From: Paracidovorax wautersii
GTDB taxonomy: Bacteria > Pseudomonadota > Gammaproteobacteria > Burkholderiales > Burkholderiaceae_C
Assembly: GCA_009912175.1 (NCBI GenBank)
Contig: WNDQ01000019.1
Coordinates: forward strand, 1-64,000
Length of the DNA stretch: 64,000 nt
Direction: 5' to 3'
Shown here: positions 51,490 through 60,578 of the stretch, piece after piece
How the letters are laid out: each line of letters starts with the position of its first letter
Numbering within the stretch: the stretch's first letter is position 1
Translations under genes and position numbers: made by a program
Notes under the pieces: model-generated
Seen by the model: only the letters and a program-made list of their open reading frames with translations
What the model was told of the DNA's origin: nothing
The model's database searches: none

Positions 51490-52170
51490 ATGAAGGTTTT
51501 GCTGGTCGAAGATGATCTGGACCTGAGCCAGGCGCTGGCGCGCGTGCTGACGCGCCGCGGCGTGCAGGTGGTGCATTGCGCCGACGGTATGCGCGCACTG
51601 GACCGCCTGGCCACCGAGGCTTTCGACGTCGTCATGCTGGACCTGGGCCTGCCCGTGGTGGACGGCCTGCAGTTGCTGCTGCGCATTCGCGCGCGCGGCC
51701 TGACGGTGCCGGTGCTGATCGTTACGGCGCGCAGCGCGGTGGGCGACAAGGTGGCCGGGCTCAACGCCGGTGCCGACGACTACCTGGCCAAACCTTTCGA
51801 CCTCGACGAGCTGGAGGCCCGTTTGCGCGCCCTGTGCCGCCGCGCGGGCAAGGGCATGGACGAGCCGCGCTGCGGCAGCCTGCGCCTGGACCGCAGCTCC
51901 GGCGCCTGCTACCTGGGCAACGACCCGCTGGAGCTGACCCCGCGTGAAAGCGCGCTGATCACCGTGCTGATGGAACGCCCCGGCCAGGCCGTGACCAAGG
52001 ACCGGCTGACGGCCACCGTCTTTCCGTCCGGCCAGCCCACGCAGCCCGAGGCGGTGGAGGTGGTGGTGCACCCCCTGCGCAAGAAGCTGGCCCAGACCGA
52101 CGTGCAGATCACCACCTTGCGTGGACTTGGCTATCTGATCCAGGAAAGCCGTGGCCCGCGCCCGGGCTGA
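51490..52170 (+). CDS. OmpR/TctD-like response regulator
   Basis: This 226-aa regulator has a receiver domain (MKVLLVEDDLDLSQALARVL at the start, phosphorylated Asp in MLDLGLPVVDGLQ at about 51, Lys in YLAKPFDLDEL near 101) and a C-terminal winged helix (ELTPRESALITVLMERPGQAVTKDRL, then RKKLAQTDVQITTLRGLGYLI). It resembles TctD. Divergent phnD suggests control of the transporter, but this is only positional. The ATG at 51490 is preferred; an upstream start adds 17 unrelated residues. It overlaps the kinase gene by 20 bases. Confidence 0.92.
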   Translation: MKVLLVEDDLDLSQALARVLTRRGVQVVHCADGMRALDRLATEAFDVVMLDLGLPVVDGLQLLLRIRARGLTVPVLIVTARSAVGDKVAGLNAGADDYLAKPFDLDELEARLRALCRRAGKGMDEPRCGSLRLDRSSGACYLGNDPLELTPRESALITVLMERPGQAVTKDRLTATVFPSGQPTQPEAVEVVVHPLRKKLAQTDVQITTLRGLGYLIQESRGPRPG

Positions 52171-53612
52171 GGCGTCTGTGATGCAACGCGCGTCCTCCAT
52201 GCGCCGGCGGCTGATGGGCTGGATCGCCGCGCCGCTGCTGGTGTTTGTGGCGATCCAGGCCTGGGACTCCTACCAGGCGGCGCTGGCCACGGCGCAGACC
52301 GCCTTCGACCGCCTGCTGGTCACCTCGGCCCACGCCCTGGCCGACCTGATCTGGCTGGAACGCGGCGAGCTGCAGATCACCCTGCCCCACGCGGCGCTGG
52401 AGCTGTATGCCGGCGACGTGCGTGTATCGTCGCGCGACTCGCCAACGCACAGCCCTATGGTCTACCGCGTCAGCTACACCAACGGCGATTTCCTGGCCGG
52501 CGACCAGGCCGTGCAGCCCTACGACGGCCTGCCGCCCGTCAACGAGGCCTATGCCGCGCGCCTGAAGCTGTACGACACCCAACTGCATGGCGAGCCCATG
52601 CGCATGGCCGCGCTGTGGCAGCCCGTGGAGTCGGCCGAAGGCCTGCGCTACGTGATCGTGCAGATCGGCGAATACTCGGCCTACCGTTTCGAGTTGGGCC
52701 GCCGCATGCTGTGGCAGACGCTGGAGCGCCAGGCCATCTTGCTGGCCCTGCTGCTGGCCCTGTGGCTGGCCAGCACGGCCGCGCTGCGCCCCTTGCAGTT
52801 GCTGGCCCAGCGGCTGGAGCAGCGCAAGGCCAACGACCTGTCGCACCTGCCGGTCCACCAGCAGCCGCGCGAAATGGCGCCCATGCTGCAAGCCTTCAAT
52901 GGCCTGCTGGGCCGCATCGAACACGCCCAGGTGCAGCAGCAGCGTTTTGTGGCCGATGCCTCGCACCAGTTGCGCACGCCCCTGGCCGTGCTGCAGCTGC
53001 ACGCCAACGCCGGCCTGCAGGGCGACGTGCCCATGCCCGAGGCGCTGCACAACATCAACGCCACCACGCGCCGGACCTCACGCGTGGTCCACCAGTTACT
53101 GATGTGGAACCGCGTGCGCCAGGGCGCGGGCGGCACGCCGCAAACACTGGACCTGCGGGACTTGATGCAGGACGTCGCCATTCAGCAATCGCCCCTGCTG
53201 GCCCAAAAGCACCTCGACTTTTCGCTGGAAGCCGAGCCCTGCGCCTGGCAGGGCGAGCCGTGGATGGTCGAAGAACTGCTGATGAACCTGCTGAGCAACG
53301 CCATCCGCCACACGCCCGACAGCGGCGCGCTCGGCATGACGCTGCAAGCCACCGAAGGCCGCATCGGCCTGACCGTGTGGGACAGCGGCCCCGGCCTGTC
53401 GCCCCAGATGCAGCAGGATTTGTTTACCCCCCTTCGTGAGCGGCGACAGCCAGGGCGTGGGCCTGGGCCTGGCGATCTGCCTGGATCTGGCGGCAGCTTG
53501 TGGCGGCAGCCTGGAGATCACCCATCGCATGGCGGACGGACAGGTCGCGGGGCTGAACGCGACTGTCTGGCTGCGGCCGCCGACCAGCCCCGGGGAATCA
53601 ATGCGGGGATGA
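52151..53612 (+). pseudogene. TctE-like sensor histidine kinase, frameshifted near the C-terminus
   Basis: The kinase has two membrane segments (about residues 21-38 and 195-215), a periplasmic sensor between them, a DHp His in FVADASHQLRTPLAVL (about 272-287) and an N-box NLLSNAIRHTP and G1 box DSGPGL. After a run of six C at 53427-53432 the frame is off by one: with five C it reads FTPFVSGDSQGVGLGLAI (the G2 box) to a stop at 53612. As sequenced, the G2 box and last 60 residues are replaced by unrelated sequence. The homopolymer could be a sequencing error. GTG 52151 is used; ATG 52181 is possible. Confidence 0.83.
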
Positions 53613-54689
53613 GGCGCCCGGCCCCTGCGCCAGCGCCCACACGATGTGCTCGCGCAGCACGGCGCTGGGATGCTCGGCGCGGCGCGCCAGGGCCGTGCGT
53701 ATCGCCGGGTTGTCGCCCTCGTGCAAGGCATTGCCCATGGCCACCGACAGGTTGCGCAGCCAGCGCTCGTGGCCGATGCGGCGGATGGCGCTGCCTTCGG
53801 TGCGGCGTAGAAAGGTGGCCTCGTCCCAATTGAACAGCTCGACCAGCGTGGCGCCGCGCAGGCCGGGGCGTTCGTCGAAGTCGGGCACAGGGCTGCGCTG
53901 CGCAAACTTGTTCCACGGGCAGGCGAGCTGGCAGTCGTCGCAGCCGTAGATGCGGTTGCCCATGGGGCGCCGGAATTCCTCCGGGATCACGCCCGCGTAT
54001 TCGATGGTCAGGTAGGAGATGCAGCGCCGCGCGTCGAGCAGATAGGGTTCAAGGATGGCCTGCGTCGGGCACACGGTGATGCAGGCGCTGCACTGGCCGC
54101 AGTGCGGCGTGACCGGGTCGGTGCGCGGCAGGTCCAGGTCGACAAAAATCTCGCCCAGGAAAAACATCGAGCCCGCTTCGCGCGACAGCGTCAGCGTGTG
54201 TTTGCCGCGCCAGCCCTGGCCTGAGCGGCTGGCCAGTTCCACCTCCAGCACCGGCGCGGAATCGGTGAATACGCGGTGGCCGAAGGGCCCGAGGTGTGCG
54301 GCCATGCGGTCGGCGAGCTTTTGCAGGCGCGCGCGCAAGACCTTGTGATAGTCGCGGCCCCACGCATAGACCGAGATCACAGCCTCGTTCGGCCGGGCCT
54401 GCGCCGCCCATTCCCGAGCCTGCCAGTCGGGCGGCGTCTGCGCGGGCAGATAATTCATGCGCGCCGTGATGACGCTGACCGTGCCCGGCACCAGTTCCGC
54501 GGGCCGCGCGCGCTTGAGGCCGTGGCTTTCCATGTAGTGCATGTCGCCGTGGTAGCCGGCCGCCAGCCACGCCAGCAGTGGCTTTTCCGCCTCACGCAGG
54601 TCGACATCAGCCACGCCGATTTGGGAAAATCCCAACTCACGACCCCAAGCCTGTATCTGCGAGACCAGTTGAACACCATCCAGAACCAT
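53598..54689 (-). CDS. queG: Epoxyqueuosine reductase
   Basis: QueG performs the last step of queuosine synthesis, reducing epoxyqueuosine in tRNA with a cobalamin and iron-sulfur clusters. The 363-aa protein has the DUF1730 region (GYHGDMHYMES near 46) and two 4Fe-4S Cys motifs, CGQCSACITVCPT (about 192) and CDDCQLACPWNKFA (about 248). The C-terminal HEAT-like segment ends the protein. The ATG at 54689 overlaps tsaE on the opposite strand. Its 3' end overlaps the kinase gene end. Confidence 0.93.
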   Translation of the reverse strand: MVLDGVQLVSQIQAWGRELGFSQIGVADVDLREAEKPLLAWLAAGYHGDMHYMESHGLKRARPAELVPGTVSVITARMNYLPAQTPPDWQAREWAAQARPNEAVISVYAWGRDYHKVLRARLQKLADRMAAHLGPFGHRVFTDSAPVLEVELASRSGQGWRGKHTLTLSREAGSMFFLGEIFVDLDLPRTDPVTPHCGQCSACITVCPTQAILEPYLLDARRCISYLTIEYAGVIPEEFRRPMGNRIYGCDDCQLACPWNKFAQRSPVPDFDERPGLRGATLVELFNWDEATFLRRTEGSAIRRIGHERWLRNLSVAMGNALHEGDNPAIRTALARRAEHPSAVLREHIVWALAQGPGASSPH

Positions 54690-55220
54690 GCCGCCATTGT
54701 AGAAACGGGCGCCGATGCGGCCCTCGCGGCCCCGGCTTCGCTCACGCTCGCATGGCGCGACGAGGCCGCCACCGAGTCCTTCGCGCAAAGCCTGGCCGGC
54801 CTGATGGCAAGCCAGCCTGAACTCGGCAACGTCTACATCGCCCTGCGTGGCGACCTGGGCGCGGGCAAGACCACCTTCGTGCGCCACCTGCTGCGCGCAC
54901 TCGGCGTGGCCGGCCGCATCAAGAGCCCGACCTATGCCGTGGTCGAGCCGCACCAGGGCACGGCGCTGGCGATCTGGCATTTCGATTTCTACCGCTTCAA
55001 CGACCCGCGCGAATGGGAAGACGCGGGCTTTCGCGAACTTTTTGCGAGCACGGGCCTCAAAATCGCCGAATGGCCCGACAAGGCGGCGGGGCATGTTCCT
55101 GCGGCAGACCTTGCTCTTCAAATCCAAGCCATGACCGACGACACCCGGACCGTTCACATCACCGCGCACACCGCTTCGGGCCAAGCCCTGTTGCGCGCTT
55201 TGGCAAAGGCCGGCGCATGA
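54669..55220 (+). CDS. tsaE: tRNA threonylcarbamoyladenosine biosynthesis ATPase TsaE
   Basis: TsaE is the ATPase partner of TsaB and TsaD in making t6A on tRNA. The P-loop GDLGAGKTTFVRHLLRALG (about residues 60-78) and the following KSPTYAVVEPH, FDFYRFNDPREW and GLKIAEWPDK segments match the family. The start is uncertain: a TTG at 54669 is the first start codon in the frame consistent with length (183 aa); no ATG lies before the conserved region in this frame. Its stop overlaps the amiC start (ATGA). Confidence 0.9.
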   Translation: MNTIQNHAAIVETGADAALAAPASLTLAWRDEAATESFAQSLAGLMASQPELGNVYIALRGDLGAGKTTFVRHLLRALGVAGRIKSPTYAVVEPHQGTALAIWHFDFYRFNDPREWEDAGFRELFASTGLKIAEWPDKAAGHVPAADLALQIQAMTDDTRTVHITAHTASGQALLRALAKAGA

Positions 55221-56743
55221 AGCGCCGCCAGTTGCTGCAGGGCCTGCAAGGCGGCACCCTGGTCCTGATGCTGGGCCGCGCCCAGATCGCGCACGGCGCC
55301 AGCATCGTGGCCGTGCGGCTGTGGCCCGCCGACGACTACACGCGCGTCACGCTCGAATCAGACACCGAGCTCAAGGCCCAGCAGGTCTTCATTCCCAACC
55401 CGCCGCGCCTGGCGGTGGACCTGGACAACATCCAGCTCAACCCCGCGCTCAAGGAACTGGTGGCCAAGGTCCGCGCCGACGACCCCTTCATCAGCGGCGT
55501 GCGCGCCGGCCAGAACACGCCGACCACCGTGCGCCTGGTGTTCGACCTCAAGCAGGCCGCGCGGCCGCAGGTCTTCACGCTGCAGCCCATTCCGCCCTAC
55601 CAGTACCGCACCGTCTTCGACTTGTATCCAGAGAAGCCGGTCGACCCGCTGGAAGACTTGATCGCCTCGGTGCAGGGAACGGCCGCGCCACGCGCAAACA
55701 ACAACAGCAGCAGCGGCAACACGGGCACGGCGCCGGTCGCGCCCGCCGTGCGCGGCGGCGACTGGCCCGCCGGCAGCACCACCCAGCAGGGTTCGCCACA
55801 GGCCGGCCACGACGCGCTGGGTCAGTTGCTCAATGATCAGAACCTGCTGCACGACCCCATTGGCGACCTGATCGCGCGGCAGAACCGCCAGCAGCCGCCC
55901 GTGGCCGCCGCGCCCGCACCGGCCCCCGCGCCACGGCCCGGGCCGAGCCTGCCTGTGCCCCCGCCCACCAACCGCTCGGACACCCGCTCGGCCAGCGCGC
56001 CGCCGGCCTCGCCGCGTGTGCAGGACAAGGTCGACCGGCTCATCATCGTGGCGCTCGACCCAGGCCACGGCGGCGAAGACCCGGGCGCCATCGGCCCGGG
56101 CGGCACGTATGAAAAAGACGTGGTGCTGCAGATCGCCTTCAAGCTGCGCGACCGCATCAACGCCCAGCCCAATATGCGCGCCTTCATGACGCGCGACGCC
56201 GACTTCTTCGTGCCGCTGTACACGCGTGTGGAGAAGGCGCGGCGTGTGCAGGCCGACCTGTTCATGAGCATCCATGCCGACGGTTTCACCGACCCCTCGG
56301 TCAAGGGCGGCGGTGTCTACGCGCTGTCCACCAAGGGCGCCACCAGCGCCCAGGCACGCTGGATCGCGCAGAAGGAAAACCAGTCGGACCTGATCGGCGG
56401 CGTCAACGTGGGCCCGCAAGACCGCAACATCCAGCGCATCATGCTGGACATGAGCACCACGGCGCAGATCCGCGATTCGATGGTGCTGGGCAAGTACCTG
56501 ATCGACCCGATGAGCACCGTGGGCAACATGCACAAGAAGTACGTGGAGCAAGCCGGCTTTGCCGTGCTGAAGGCCCCCGACATTCCGAGCGTACTGGTCG
56601 AGACCGCCTTCATCACCAACCCCGATGAAGAACGCAAGCTGCGCACGGTGAATTTCCAGAACGACATGGCCGATGCGCTGCTGCGCGGCATCCTGACGTA
56701 CTTCAAGAACAACCCGCCATTGGCTCGCAATCGGCAGGCTTGA
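55217..56743 (+). CDS. amiC: N-acetylmuramoyl-L-alanine amidase, AmiC-like
   Basis: This amidase splits the amide bond between muramic acid and L-alanine during daughter-cell separation. The 508-aa protein starts with a possible Tat-like signal (KRRQLLQGLQGGTLVLMLG). An AMIN domain (about 32-140) targets the septum, a proline- and alanine-rich linker follows (about 165-270), and the C-terminal Amidase_3 domain carries zinc ligands in ALDPGHGGEDPG, YEKDVVLQIA, SIHADGF and ETAFITNPDEE. It is coupled to tsaE, as in many relatives. Confidence 0.93.
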   Translation: MKRRQLLQGLQGGTLVLMLGRAQIAHGASIVAVRLWPADDYTRVTLESDTELKAQQVFIPNPPRLAVDLDNIQLNPALKELVAKVRADDPFISGVRAGQNTPTTVRLVFDLKQAARPQVFTLQPIPPYQYRTVFDLYPEKPVDPLEDLIASVQGTAAPRANNNSSSGNTGTAPVAPAVRGGDWPAGSTTQQGSPQAGHDALGQLLNDQNLLHDPIGDLIARQNRQQPPVAAAPAPAPAPRPGPSLPVPPPTNRSDTRSASAPPASPRVQDKVDRLIIVALDPGHGGEDPGAIGPGGTYEKDVVLQIAFKLRDRINAQPNMRAFMTRDADFFVPLYTRVEKARRVQADLFMSIHADGFTDPSVKGGGVYALSTKGATSAQARWIAQKENQSDLIGGVNVGPQDRNIQRIMLDMSTTAQIRDSMVLGKYLIDPMSTVGNMHKKYVEQAGFAVLKAPDIPSVLVETAFITNPDEERKLRTVNFQNDMADALLRGILTYFKNNPPLARNRQA

Positions 56744-56802
56744 TTTGACGTGATGAGTTGGGGTTTGTCGGTCGGTGCGGTGAATCCGGGGCTGAAATTA
56801 AC

Positions 56803-57648
56803 TCACTTGTCGATCAGACTCTTGAGCCGCTCGGCCTCAAAACGCGCTTCGCACGCGGCATCGCCCGGCACACAGTCGGCGCGGGACTGCCCTTCGGACA
56901 GCTTGGCAATGGCCTGCCACAGCAGCGCGATCTGTTGCTCCTGCCCATCGGCACTGTCGATCAGGCCACGCAGCGTCGCGCCCACCGGATCGTCGCCCGC
57001 CGTCACGCCGTAAGCCGGAAACGGCGCCGGCGCATCGCCCACGGCACGGTCGGCCGTGGAAGCCGCAGCGCCAGCCGCCCGCGCGGCCAGCGCCTGCAGC
57101 ACCGTTGCAGCCGCATCGGCCGACTGCGGTGCGGCTTCGCCCACGATACGCGCCGGGTTACCCACGGCCGTGGCGCCAGCGGGCACGGGTTTGGTCACCA
57201 CCGCGTTGGAGCCGATCTTGGCCCCATCACCCACCACAAAGCCGCCCAGCACCTTCGCCCCCGCACCCACCACCACATCGCGGCCCAGCGTCGGGTGGCG
57301 CTTGGCGCCCTTGGTCAGGCGCGTTCCCCCCAAAGTCACGCCCTGGTAAATGGTGCAGCCAGCGCTGATCTCGGCCGTCTCACCAATCACCACACCCATG
57401 CCGTGGTCGATGAACACCCCCGGCGCAATACGCGCGCCCGGGTGGATTTCAATGCCAGTGAACCAGCGGATGAGGTGCGAAACAAACCGCCCCAACCACG
57501 GCAGCCCATGCGTCCAGCACCAGTGCGCCCGCCGATGCAGCGCCAACGCGTGCAGGCCCGGGTAGCAGGTCAGCACCTCCCAGGTACTGCGCGCGGCAGG
57601 GTCGCGTTCAAGAATGATGCGGATGTCCGCTTGAAGGCTGGAGAACAT
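56803..57648 (-). CDS. cysE: Serine O-acetyltransferase
   Basis: CysE makes O-acetylserine for cysteine synthesis. The 281-aa protein starts [20 protein letters not shown], with the serine-binding HRRAHWCW region near residue 45 and a left-handed beta-helix of hexapeptide repeats ([20 protein letters not shown], then [20 protein letters not shown]). The catalytic His are in IEIHPG and DHGMGVV. The C-terminal 80 residues after the helix are Ala-rich and longer than in typical enzymes. The ATG at 57648 is chosen; the upstream frame encodes the trmJ remnant, not CysE. Confidence 0.92.
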   Translation of the reverse strand: MFSSLQADIRIILERDPAARSTWEVLTCYPGLHALALHRRAHWCWTHGLPWLGRFVSHLIRWFTGIEIHPGARIAPGVFIDHGMGVVIGETAEISAGCTIYQGVTLGGTRLTKGAKRHPTLGRDVVVGAGAKVLGGFVVGDGAKIGSNAVVTKPVPAGATAVGNPARIVGEAAPQSADAAATVLQALAARAAGAAASTADRAVGDAPAPFPAYGVTAGDDPVGATLRGLIDSADGQEQQIALLWQAIAKLSEGQSRADCVPGDAACEARFEAERLKSLIDK

Positions 57649-57714
57649 GGGGCGGGTATCTTTTTTTGGGGGGGACCGAGAATCCGCGAGTCTAGCGGTG
57701 GCCCGCTTGGCTGC

Positions 57715-57835
57715 ACCTGTCATGGCCCTGGCAGTCCCACACTGAATGTGGATTTGCAGCGCGGTCAGCGCGTCCCGATTGAAAACCCGGTCGAGCCGGG
57801 GTATCGCTGTGGGCTTCATGTCTGACTTGCGCGGA
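57715..57835 (-). pseudogene. Remnant copy of the trmJ 3' end
   Basis: Just upstream of cysE, in the same reading frame, the minus strand encodes [20 protein letters not shown] followed by [14 protein letters not shown]. This aligns without gaps to the C-terminus of TrmJ (MPRLNQVFNRAALTEPEIHI, then LRGIAKAMGD...), with about half of 34 residues identical. Both copies face the same way and flank the 57.8-59.5 kb island. The copy by cysE is probably the original 3' end and the intact one was brought in, or the two arose by duplication. Confidence 0.8.
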
Positions 57836-57866
57836 CTGCCGAAGACAGGTGCACCAGAGAGAAATG

Positions 57867-58229
57867 TTAGGCATCTGACCCGAAAAGACGGCATCTGAGC
57901 AACCGAATCGCAGTGGTGCGCCCCTCATTGGTGGGCATTGCTTCAAGTCTGGCAATCTCCTGTTCCAGATCGTGCCTGCTGCGGACCGCAGCCTTGTCTG
58001 CGGCCAAATTCCGCTCCGAGTGCTCATGTGCAAGCCGCTGATGGAGCGCAGACCACTCCCGGCGCTTGTCTTTTGGTGGGACGGGAATCTTGTAGCCAAG
58101 GTAACTGCACAACTTGCCGCAAGTCGGGCACGGGACCTCACCGACAAAGACGGTGTTGCGCCTTACCGCAATGCGACAGTCAACGCAACCCCAAGCGGCC
58201 ATCCCCATGATTCGAAAGCTTAACGTCAA
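57867..58229 (-). CDS. Hypothetical zinc-ribbon protein
   Basis: The predicted protein of about 110-120 aa is not recognised. It has two CxxC pairs, CVDCRI near residue 15 and CPTCGK near 34, consistent with a zinc ribbon. A basic, helical C-terminal half follows ([19 protein letters not shown]). The start is uncertain (58229, 58208 or 58202). It is the first ORF of the island next to the trmJ remnant. Small zinc-ribbon proteins may bind nucleic acid, but no function can be assigned. Confidence 0.6.
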   Translation of the reverse strand: MTLSFRIMGMAAWGCVDCRIAVRRNTVFVGEVPCPTCGKLCSYLGYKIPVPPKDKRREWSALHQRLAHEHSERNLAADKAAVRSRHDLEQEIARLEAMPTNEGRTTAIRLLRCRLFGSDA

Positions 58230-58265
58230 AATTAAACCGAGCCTCGAAGCGGTTTCGGTTTAATT
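58230..58265. repeat. 11-bp perfect inverted repeat in the island
   Basis: AATTAAACCGA (58230-58240) and TCGGTTTAATT (58255-58265) are perfect 11-bp arms with a 14-base loop, rich in A and T at the base of the stem. It lies between the zinc-ribbon ORF and the split gene, which points the same way. It could be a bidirectional terminator (TTTT follows on both strands) or a remnant of a mobile element. Confidence 0.6.
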
Positions 58266-58294
58266 AATTTTAGACATGTGCGGCGAAAAGAAAT

Positions 58295-59092
58295 TCATAG
58301 CTTTAAACGCGCTAAATGTGCAAGCTTGATGTCAAGATCCGGCTCCCCTGCCAATTCGGATGAAAGAAATGGCCTTAATCCATCTTCACCCTTTCCATGC
58401 GCCCATACAAAAAGCTCAAGACCAATTATGGTTGGTTCAATCAAAAATGCATGCTGATCCACATCAACACCTCTATCTCTCAAATCCTCAGGAGAGGAGA
58501 ACGCAAAAGATGATGCAATAAGATCCGACCTAGATAACCCCGCAAGGGAATGAGCCATTATTCCACTCTCTTTGGCGCTTGCTGAAACATTAAATGTTGA
58601 CTCATAGCACGACACTGGAATTATAATAGTCAACAGGGCCCTTTGGTGATAATCATTTAAATCACGATCCCCCCCATTACTATTCAACCATATCAAGTAG
58701 TAGATGAAATAATGCATCTGAAGCTGGTAGATAGATAAAGACCGGACAATTTAAGAGTAATAAACCCCTCTATCATCCTTTCCATCTTTAGTTCTTGCAG
58801 AGGCAAGAACCCCGTCGAAATATTCAGCCAGTAGTTCGTTTTCGCTGAATCTTGCTTCTTCGTAAACATGCTTCATGACACGAGGATTGACGATCCCTTC
58901 GGCCTCTAGCTTTGGCCCGCATTTCTGCTCCGCTCTTCTGAAAACGGATGCTAGATTATGCTGACTCTTCTCAACGAGATCCTTAAGCTCTCCTCCAAGA
59001 TATTCAGCTGTAGGCCCTAGTAGCTTAGAGACGCCATCTTTCGAAAGATAAGCCGCAACCGCCGCCCCTCCCATTGCTATCAGCTCTGCCAT
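58295..59092 (-). pseudogene. AT-rich island gene split by an in-frame stop (possibly DUF4393/Abi-alpha-like)
   Basis: Two apparent ORFs (58751-59092 and 58295-58717) are in the same frame, separated by one TAA at 58751-58753. Codons across the gap read IVRSLSIYQLQ and continue smoothly as HYFIYYLIW. The joined product of about 266 aa has a Gly/Ala-rich hydrophobic start (AMGGAAVAAYLSKDG) and KLLGPTAEYLGGELKDLVEK. From memory this resembles a family of uncharacterised proteins, possibly DUF4393 (Abi-alpha). The DNA is much richer in A and T than the core, pointing to transfer. GGAG lies 6 bases before the ATG at 59092. Confidence 0.6.
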
Positions 59093-59531
59093 CGCCATCT
59101 CCGCATGTCTAACTACATTTAGAAATACACATCCTAGTCGCTCCCCGTCACCTAAGTCAATGGCGCGTCTGTCTGCCAATGAGCGGAACTACTGCCTCGC
59201 ACCGCTGAATTAGGCCGCCTACGATTTCGCGACTGCACAACCACACGGCCAACCTGTCGCCACACCTGCACAGCCACCGCGATTACTCAATCGGGCACGC
59301 AAGCAGATCCGCGCTCGCCATTACTCGATCTGAGCCGAGCAGGCGTATGCAGGTTGAGCGCAGCCGTTCATTCTGTTTCATGAACACATCTCGAAACATT
59401 CCTCATACAGAGGATCTCTGAGCGGGCACCACGCCGGCGATGGTCGTTCGCGTATCAAGAAACCCTCAACCTCCTACCGTTATGCGGCGTCAGCCGGGAA
59501 ACGCGCAAAGCACCCCAAAGAATCGGAATGA
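59093..59531. other. Intergenic region between the split gene and trmJ
   Basis: About 440 bases hold no credible gene on either strand. The part near 59093-59130 probably holds the split gene's promoter. The remainder has mixed base composition and is probably decayed remains of the island. No attachment-site core, tRNA or integrase fragment could be recognised. Confidence 0.4.
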
Positions 59532-60335
59532 CTACCGCCCACCCCGCCTGCCCACATCCCCCATCGCCTTCGCAATCCCCCGCAAGATATGAATCTCCGG
59601 CTCCGTCAACGCAGCGCGGTTGAAGACCTGGTTGAGGCGGGGCATGAGTTTTTTAGGCGCGGCCGGGTCCAGGAAGCCGATGGCGATCAGGGACTGCTCC
59701 AGGTGGGTCAGCAGGCCGGCGACTTGTTGGGCGTCGGCCAGGGGGTCGGCTGACGGGCCTGTCGGGGCGGTTGCGGCGCCCTCGCTTGCGGGGGCGAAGC
59801 CGCCCAGTGCTTGCCGCCATTCGTAGGCGATGAGTTGCACGGCCGCGGCAATGTTGAGCGAGCCGTAATCGGGCGCCGTGGGGATGCTCAGGCTGGCGTG
59901 GCAGCGGTAGACGTCTTCGTTGCGCATGCCGTAGCGCTCGGAGCCGAACAGGATGCCCAGGCGGCGCGCGGCGGGTGCGGCGCTGCCGGTTTCGGGTGGG
60001 CGCGCCTGGGCGATGAGTTGTTCGAAGTGGGCGCGCGGCGCGCGGGTGGGCGGGCCGAAGTCGCGCGGGGTCATGGCCGTGGCGCACAGGTCGGTCACGC
60101 CGTCGAGCGCGGCTTCCAGGGTGGGCACGATGCGGGCTTTGGCCAGCACGTCGGTGGCGCCGCTGGCGCGTTCGATGGCTTCGGGCCGCTGCAGCACGTC
60201 GGGCCAGCGCGGGTCGACCAGCACCAGGTCGTCAAAACCCATGACGCGCATGGCGCGCGCCGTGGCGCCGACGTTGCCTGCGTGGCTGGTCTGGATCAGG
60301 ATGAAGCGGGTGGAAAAGAGGGAATCCAGGGACAT
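59532..60335 (-). CDS. trmJ: tRNA (cytidine/uridine-2'-O-)-methyltransferase TrmJ
   Basis: TrmJ methylates the ribose at position 32 of several tRNAs. The 267-aa protein has a SPOUT fold. It starts FILIQTSHAGNVGATARAMR (about residues 11-30), with GILFGSERYGMRNEDV near 130 and the SAM-binding ASLSIPTAPDYGSLNIAAAV knot region near 150. The C-terminal helix ends MPRLNQVFNRAALTEPEIHI. A diverged second copy of this 3' end lies next to cysE, on the far side of an AT-rich island, suggesting an integration at this gene. Confidence 0.92.
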   Translation of the reverse strand: MSLDSLFSTRFILIQTSHAGNVGATARAMRVMGFDDLVLVDPRWPDVLQRPEAIERASGATDVLAKARIVPTLEAALDGVTDLCATAMTPRDFGPPTRAPRAHFEQLIAQARPPETGSAAPAARRLGILFGSERYGMRNEDVYRCHASLSIPTAPDYGSLNIAAAVQLIAYEWRQALGGFAPASEGAATAPTGPSADPLADAQQVAGLLTHLEQSLIAIGFLDPAAPKKLMPRLNQVFNRAALTEPEIHILRGIAKAMGDVGRRGGR

Positions 60336-60578
60336 CGGTCGACAAAAAAGGCCGCAGGCCAGGAAAAACAAGGCGGTTGTGCTCACGCAAACGGCAGCCG
60401 CTGTGGCGCGGAACCACGCCCGGCAGGTGACTGACTGGCGCGGTCCGGGTAAAATCGGCCGCTTGCCTGCGCGCCCGGTGCCTTTCCTTTGTTTTCTGGA
60501 ATGCACCGCCTGCCGCGCCCGCCATTGTCGCCGCCCGCATCGCCGGGCGGTTTGTCTTCGGTTCTTTCCACAATTCGT

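Noticed and set aside
55669-55990. Low-complexity Asn-Ser-Gly and Ala-Pro region considered as a frameshift in amiC
   Set aside because: The frame continues into the amidase domain with all zinc ligands. This is the variable linker between AMIN and Amidase_3 domains.
56803-57894. Extended cysE frame starting at 57894
   Set aside because: The upstream codons encode the trmJ 3' remnant and unrelated residues; the CysE N-terminus begins at 57648.
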